Shown here piece by piece: positions 62,263 to 64,000 of a stretch of 64,000 nt of DNA. How positions within the stretch are numbered: position 1 is the first letter of the stretch; each line of letters starts with the position of its first letter. The notes beneath the pieces are model-generated. The model ran no database searches, was not told the origin of the DNA, and was given only the letters and a program-made list of their open reading frames with translations. A program made the position numbers and the translations under genes. The DNA lies in assembly GCA_036872755.1 (NCBI GenBank), contig JAVHNS010000007.1, positions 496,001 through 560,000 on the forward strand. The letters are read 5' to 3'. Origin of the DNA: Orbilia blumenaviensis. Its lineage: Eukaryota; Ascomycota; Orbiliomycetes; Orbiliales; Orbiliaceae.

Positions 62263-63137
62263 TTAGTGAGCATTGTTCTTGTGGTGGCCTAGTTTACAAA
62301 GCAGCCGGTTAGCTATTCCCCCATCGCCCGAGAACTACATCAAAGAGAAAAGGATGCCATTGATAACATACGCAAGTGGTAGTAGTAGTTTTGGGCATAT
62401 CCGAACTGATGGTCACCAAGTTAGCTAAAGTTCTCAGAGTAGAAGCTTTAGGGTATGTGATAAGAGGGGACATACGGCAATCAATCCAACGAAGACGTGC
62501 AGTAATGCTATACAAGAATAATAATTAGCAATCTATTCCAATCATCCATAGTCCATCGATATCAATCTATAGATCTATTCAAAGGATAATATCCGTAGTT
62601 ATAGATAGACGGATAGACGGATATATGGACCAATATAAAAAAAAAAGACCTCATAAGGTCCGTCAATGAAGACAGTAGAACATACGGGCGGCGCTGGCAT
62701 TATCTCCATCAAAGTACTTGGCCTTGTATCGTCCGATAAGACCCTTGCCTTGAACCTTTGGAGCCGGTCCCTTCGGCAGCTTGGTGTAGAGCTCTACCAG
62801 TCTAGCCATACGAACGGCATTCTGGGCTTGGCCGATAGCCTATATATTCCTCCCCACAAAAAGACAAACTATCGTCAGCTTTCCCATCTCCGATCGCAAG
62901 TAGATATGTGTGATAGCAATCATAGCTCCCAATTGGATCTTGAACGGGTGGTATAGTTGGGGTGAAATCGTTGGGAGATGTCCATCCAAAACTTCCCTCT
63001 CGGAGGAGGGAGGGGCGGCGGCGGATAACCGGGACCTCTCTTCTCTCACTTCCAAGCGGGAAAAAAAAACGTACATTTGGATTGGCGACCTTGGGCGGGA
63101 TGATGGTCGAGATACCGCGACGGAAGATGAGCGACAT
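62263..63137 (-). CDS. ATP17: Mitochondrial F1Fo-ATP synthase subunit f (Atp17)
   Basis: Small inner-membrane subunit of the Fo sector near the dimer interface. Five exons: 63075-63137, 62686-62839, 62476-62507, 62372-62405 and 62263-62288, 102 aa, matching the yeast length. Exon 1: MSLIFRRGISTIIPPKVANP (start of a mitochondrial presequence plus the IPPKV motif). Exon 2: AIGQAQNAVRMARLVELYTK, LPKGPAPKVQGKGLIGRYKA, KYFDGDNASAA. Exons 3-5 give LLHVFVGLIA (membrane helix), FGYAQNYYYHL, RHHKNNAH and a TAA stop. The last three exons are only 32, 34 and 26 nt. All phases agree and the result parallels yeast Atp17 throughout. It diverges from the complex I gene to its right. Confidence 0.92.
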
Positions 63138-63458
63138 GATTGGCTCGAGAAGGCAAGGAGGAATATCGAGACTTCGGTTTTTTTGGGAGATATATCGAGT
63201 CGGAGCGGAGTGGAGAGGGTGTAATGATGGCAGGACAGATAGACTGGTGTTTTCGAGGGACGTTGAAACCGACCGGGCTCGCAATGATGTTTTTCTCGGA
63301 ACGCAAATTATGCGCCACCACAAATCCGGTTAGCGTCACAACACAGGATGTGAAGGGAAGACATTCGAGACTCCGACGTCAACAGTCCAATTGGAATCGA
63401 CCGATATCTGATTGTACCTAACCAACAGCTCCCATCATCGACATCGAGACATTCGGCC
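63138..63458. promoter_or_regulatory. Shared divergent promoter of ATP17 and the complex I subunit gene
   Basis: 321 bp separate the start codons of two oppositely transcribed nuclear genes for oxidative phosphorylation. Both 5' UTRs and the promoters must fit here. No CCAAT or Hap-type site was assigned with confidence. Confidence 0.55.
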
Positions 63459-64000
63459 ATGTCTGCCCTCCTACGACCTACAGCGCTGGCTACCGGCCGT
63501 CTGGCCCTCCCAGCGGCATCCCGTGCCCTTGCCTCCAAGGCCTCCAAGAAGACACACGCCCATGAACCCTCTGCTCCACCGACGCCCGCTAAGGATGGCC
63601 CACCAGCTGTCGCAGCAGAGCCTCCCAGCGACCTTACCACCTCGTATGTCCTCATAATCCAATCATCTCCCATGTACAATATAATATAATATGTACAATT
63701 ACTAAACCTACCGCCATTACCACAGAGTCTACTCCCCTTCCCACTCCGTCATCCCCGAAGAACACATCGTCTCCGACGTTATCCCAGCCGGTGTCGTCTC
63801 AGGCGCTCCACTAGACCTTCAATCTCGCATGGTCCGAATCTATAAACCTACTAAGAATGCCATGCAAAGCGCCAATCACAGAGGGAAACTATGGAGAATG
63901 GATTGGGACGTTCTAGGAAAGGGTCATAGATGGGAGAATCCATTGATGGGATGGCAAAGTTCGGCGGATTTTGTCCAGGGTACACACTTGACATTCAGGA
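63459..64000 (+). CDS. NADH:ubiquinone oxidoreductase NDUFS4-type (18/21-kDa) subunit, 5' part
   Basis: Accessory matrix-arm subunit of respiratory complex I. Two exons are visible, 63459-63643 and 63726 to the window end, cut at 64000. Exon 1 is a Ser/Ala/Arg-rich mitochondrial presequence ([20 protein letters not shown]). Exon 2 carries the family core: [70 protein letters not shown]. This matches NDUFS4 and the Neurospora 21-kDa subunit, a complex also telling that this fungus has proton-pumping complex I, unlike baker's yeast. The intron is 82 nt with a GTATGT donor. The 3' end lies outside the window. Confidence 0.93.

Overview
The window is nuclear DNA of a filamentous ascomycete (Pezizomycotina). 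Evidence: short spliceosomal introns (about 50-120 nt) with GT..AG ends and CTAAC-like branch points in almost every gene; a fungal Dicer-like 1; a fused CPSase-aspartate transcarbamylase (Ura2/PyrABCN) with a decayed dihydroorotase-like domain; and yeast-type Atp17, Kei1, Nbp35, Cef1, Syo1 and Rpn1. The class cannot be fixed from sequence reading alone. No bacterial, phage or plasmid features are present, and no rRNA, tRNA or CRISPR was found.

Layout: 1-402, last two exons of an unidentified plus-strand gene. 2.3-2.9 kb (-), small helical protein of unknown function. 4.3-5.4 kb (+), exosome subunit MTR3. 5.6-6.7 kb (-), NBP35. 6.95-9.6 kb (-), CEF1/CDC5 splicing factor. 10.95-16.4 kb (+), Dicer-like DCL1 in 11 exons. 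17.2-17.4 kb, a 204-bp TA-flanked MITE. 19.1-20.2 kb (-), KEI1. 22.4-23.35 kb (-), a four-exon LAMTOR5/HBXIP-like gene that no long ORF reveals. 23.35-28.5 kb, gene-poor gap. 28.5-30.8 kb (+), SYO1. 31.25-34.5 kb (-), RPN1. 35.0-37.0 kb (-), MATE transporter. 37-41.7 kb, AT-rich gene-poor gap with one possible small Cys-containing gene and one possible gene relic. 41.7-42.3 kb (+), DUF202 membrane protein. 42.4-43.6 kb (-), METTL4-like MT-A70 methyltransferase. 43.8-45.3 kb (+), PEX12. 46.5-53.8 kb (+), URA2. 55.3-60.1 kb (-), a 1484-aa disordered RGG protein. 62.3-63.1 kb (-), ATP17. 63.46 kb to the end (+), NDUFS4-type complex I subunit, cut by the window end.

Most genes are housekeeping and functionally independent, as expected for a fungal chromosome. 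The clearest local relationship is the divergent ATP17 / complex I pair, two nuclear OXPHOS genes sharing a 321-bp intergenic region; METTL4-like and PEX12 also diverge from 258 bp. I rebuilt exon-intron structures by hand by matching splice sites, reading phase and family conservation, and each full gene model closes in frame. I did not find a convincing new multi-gene system. The observations most worth checking are the hidden LAMTOR5-like gene, the MITE with its internal 11-bp repeats, the METTL4-like enzyme, the GC-AG intron in URA2, and the micro-exon structure of ATP17.
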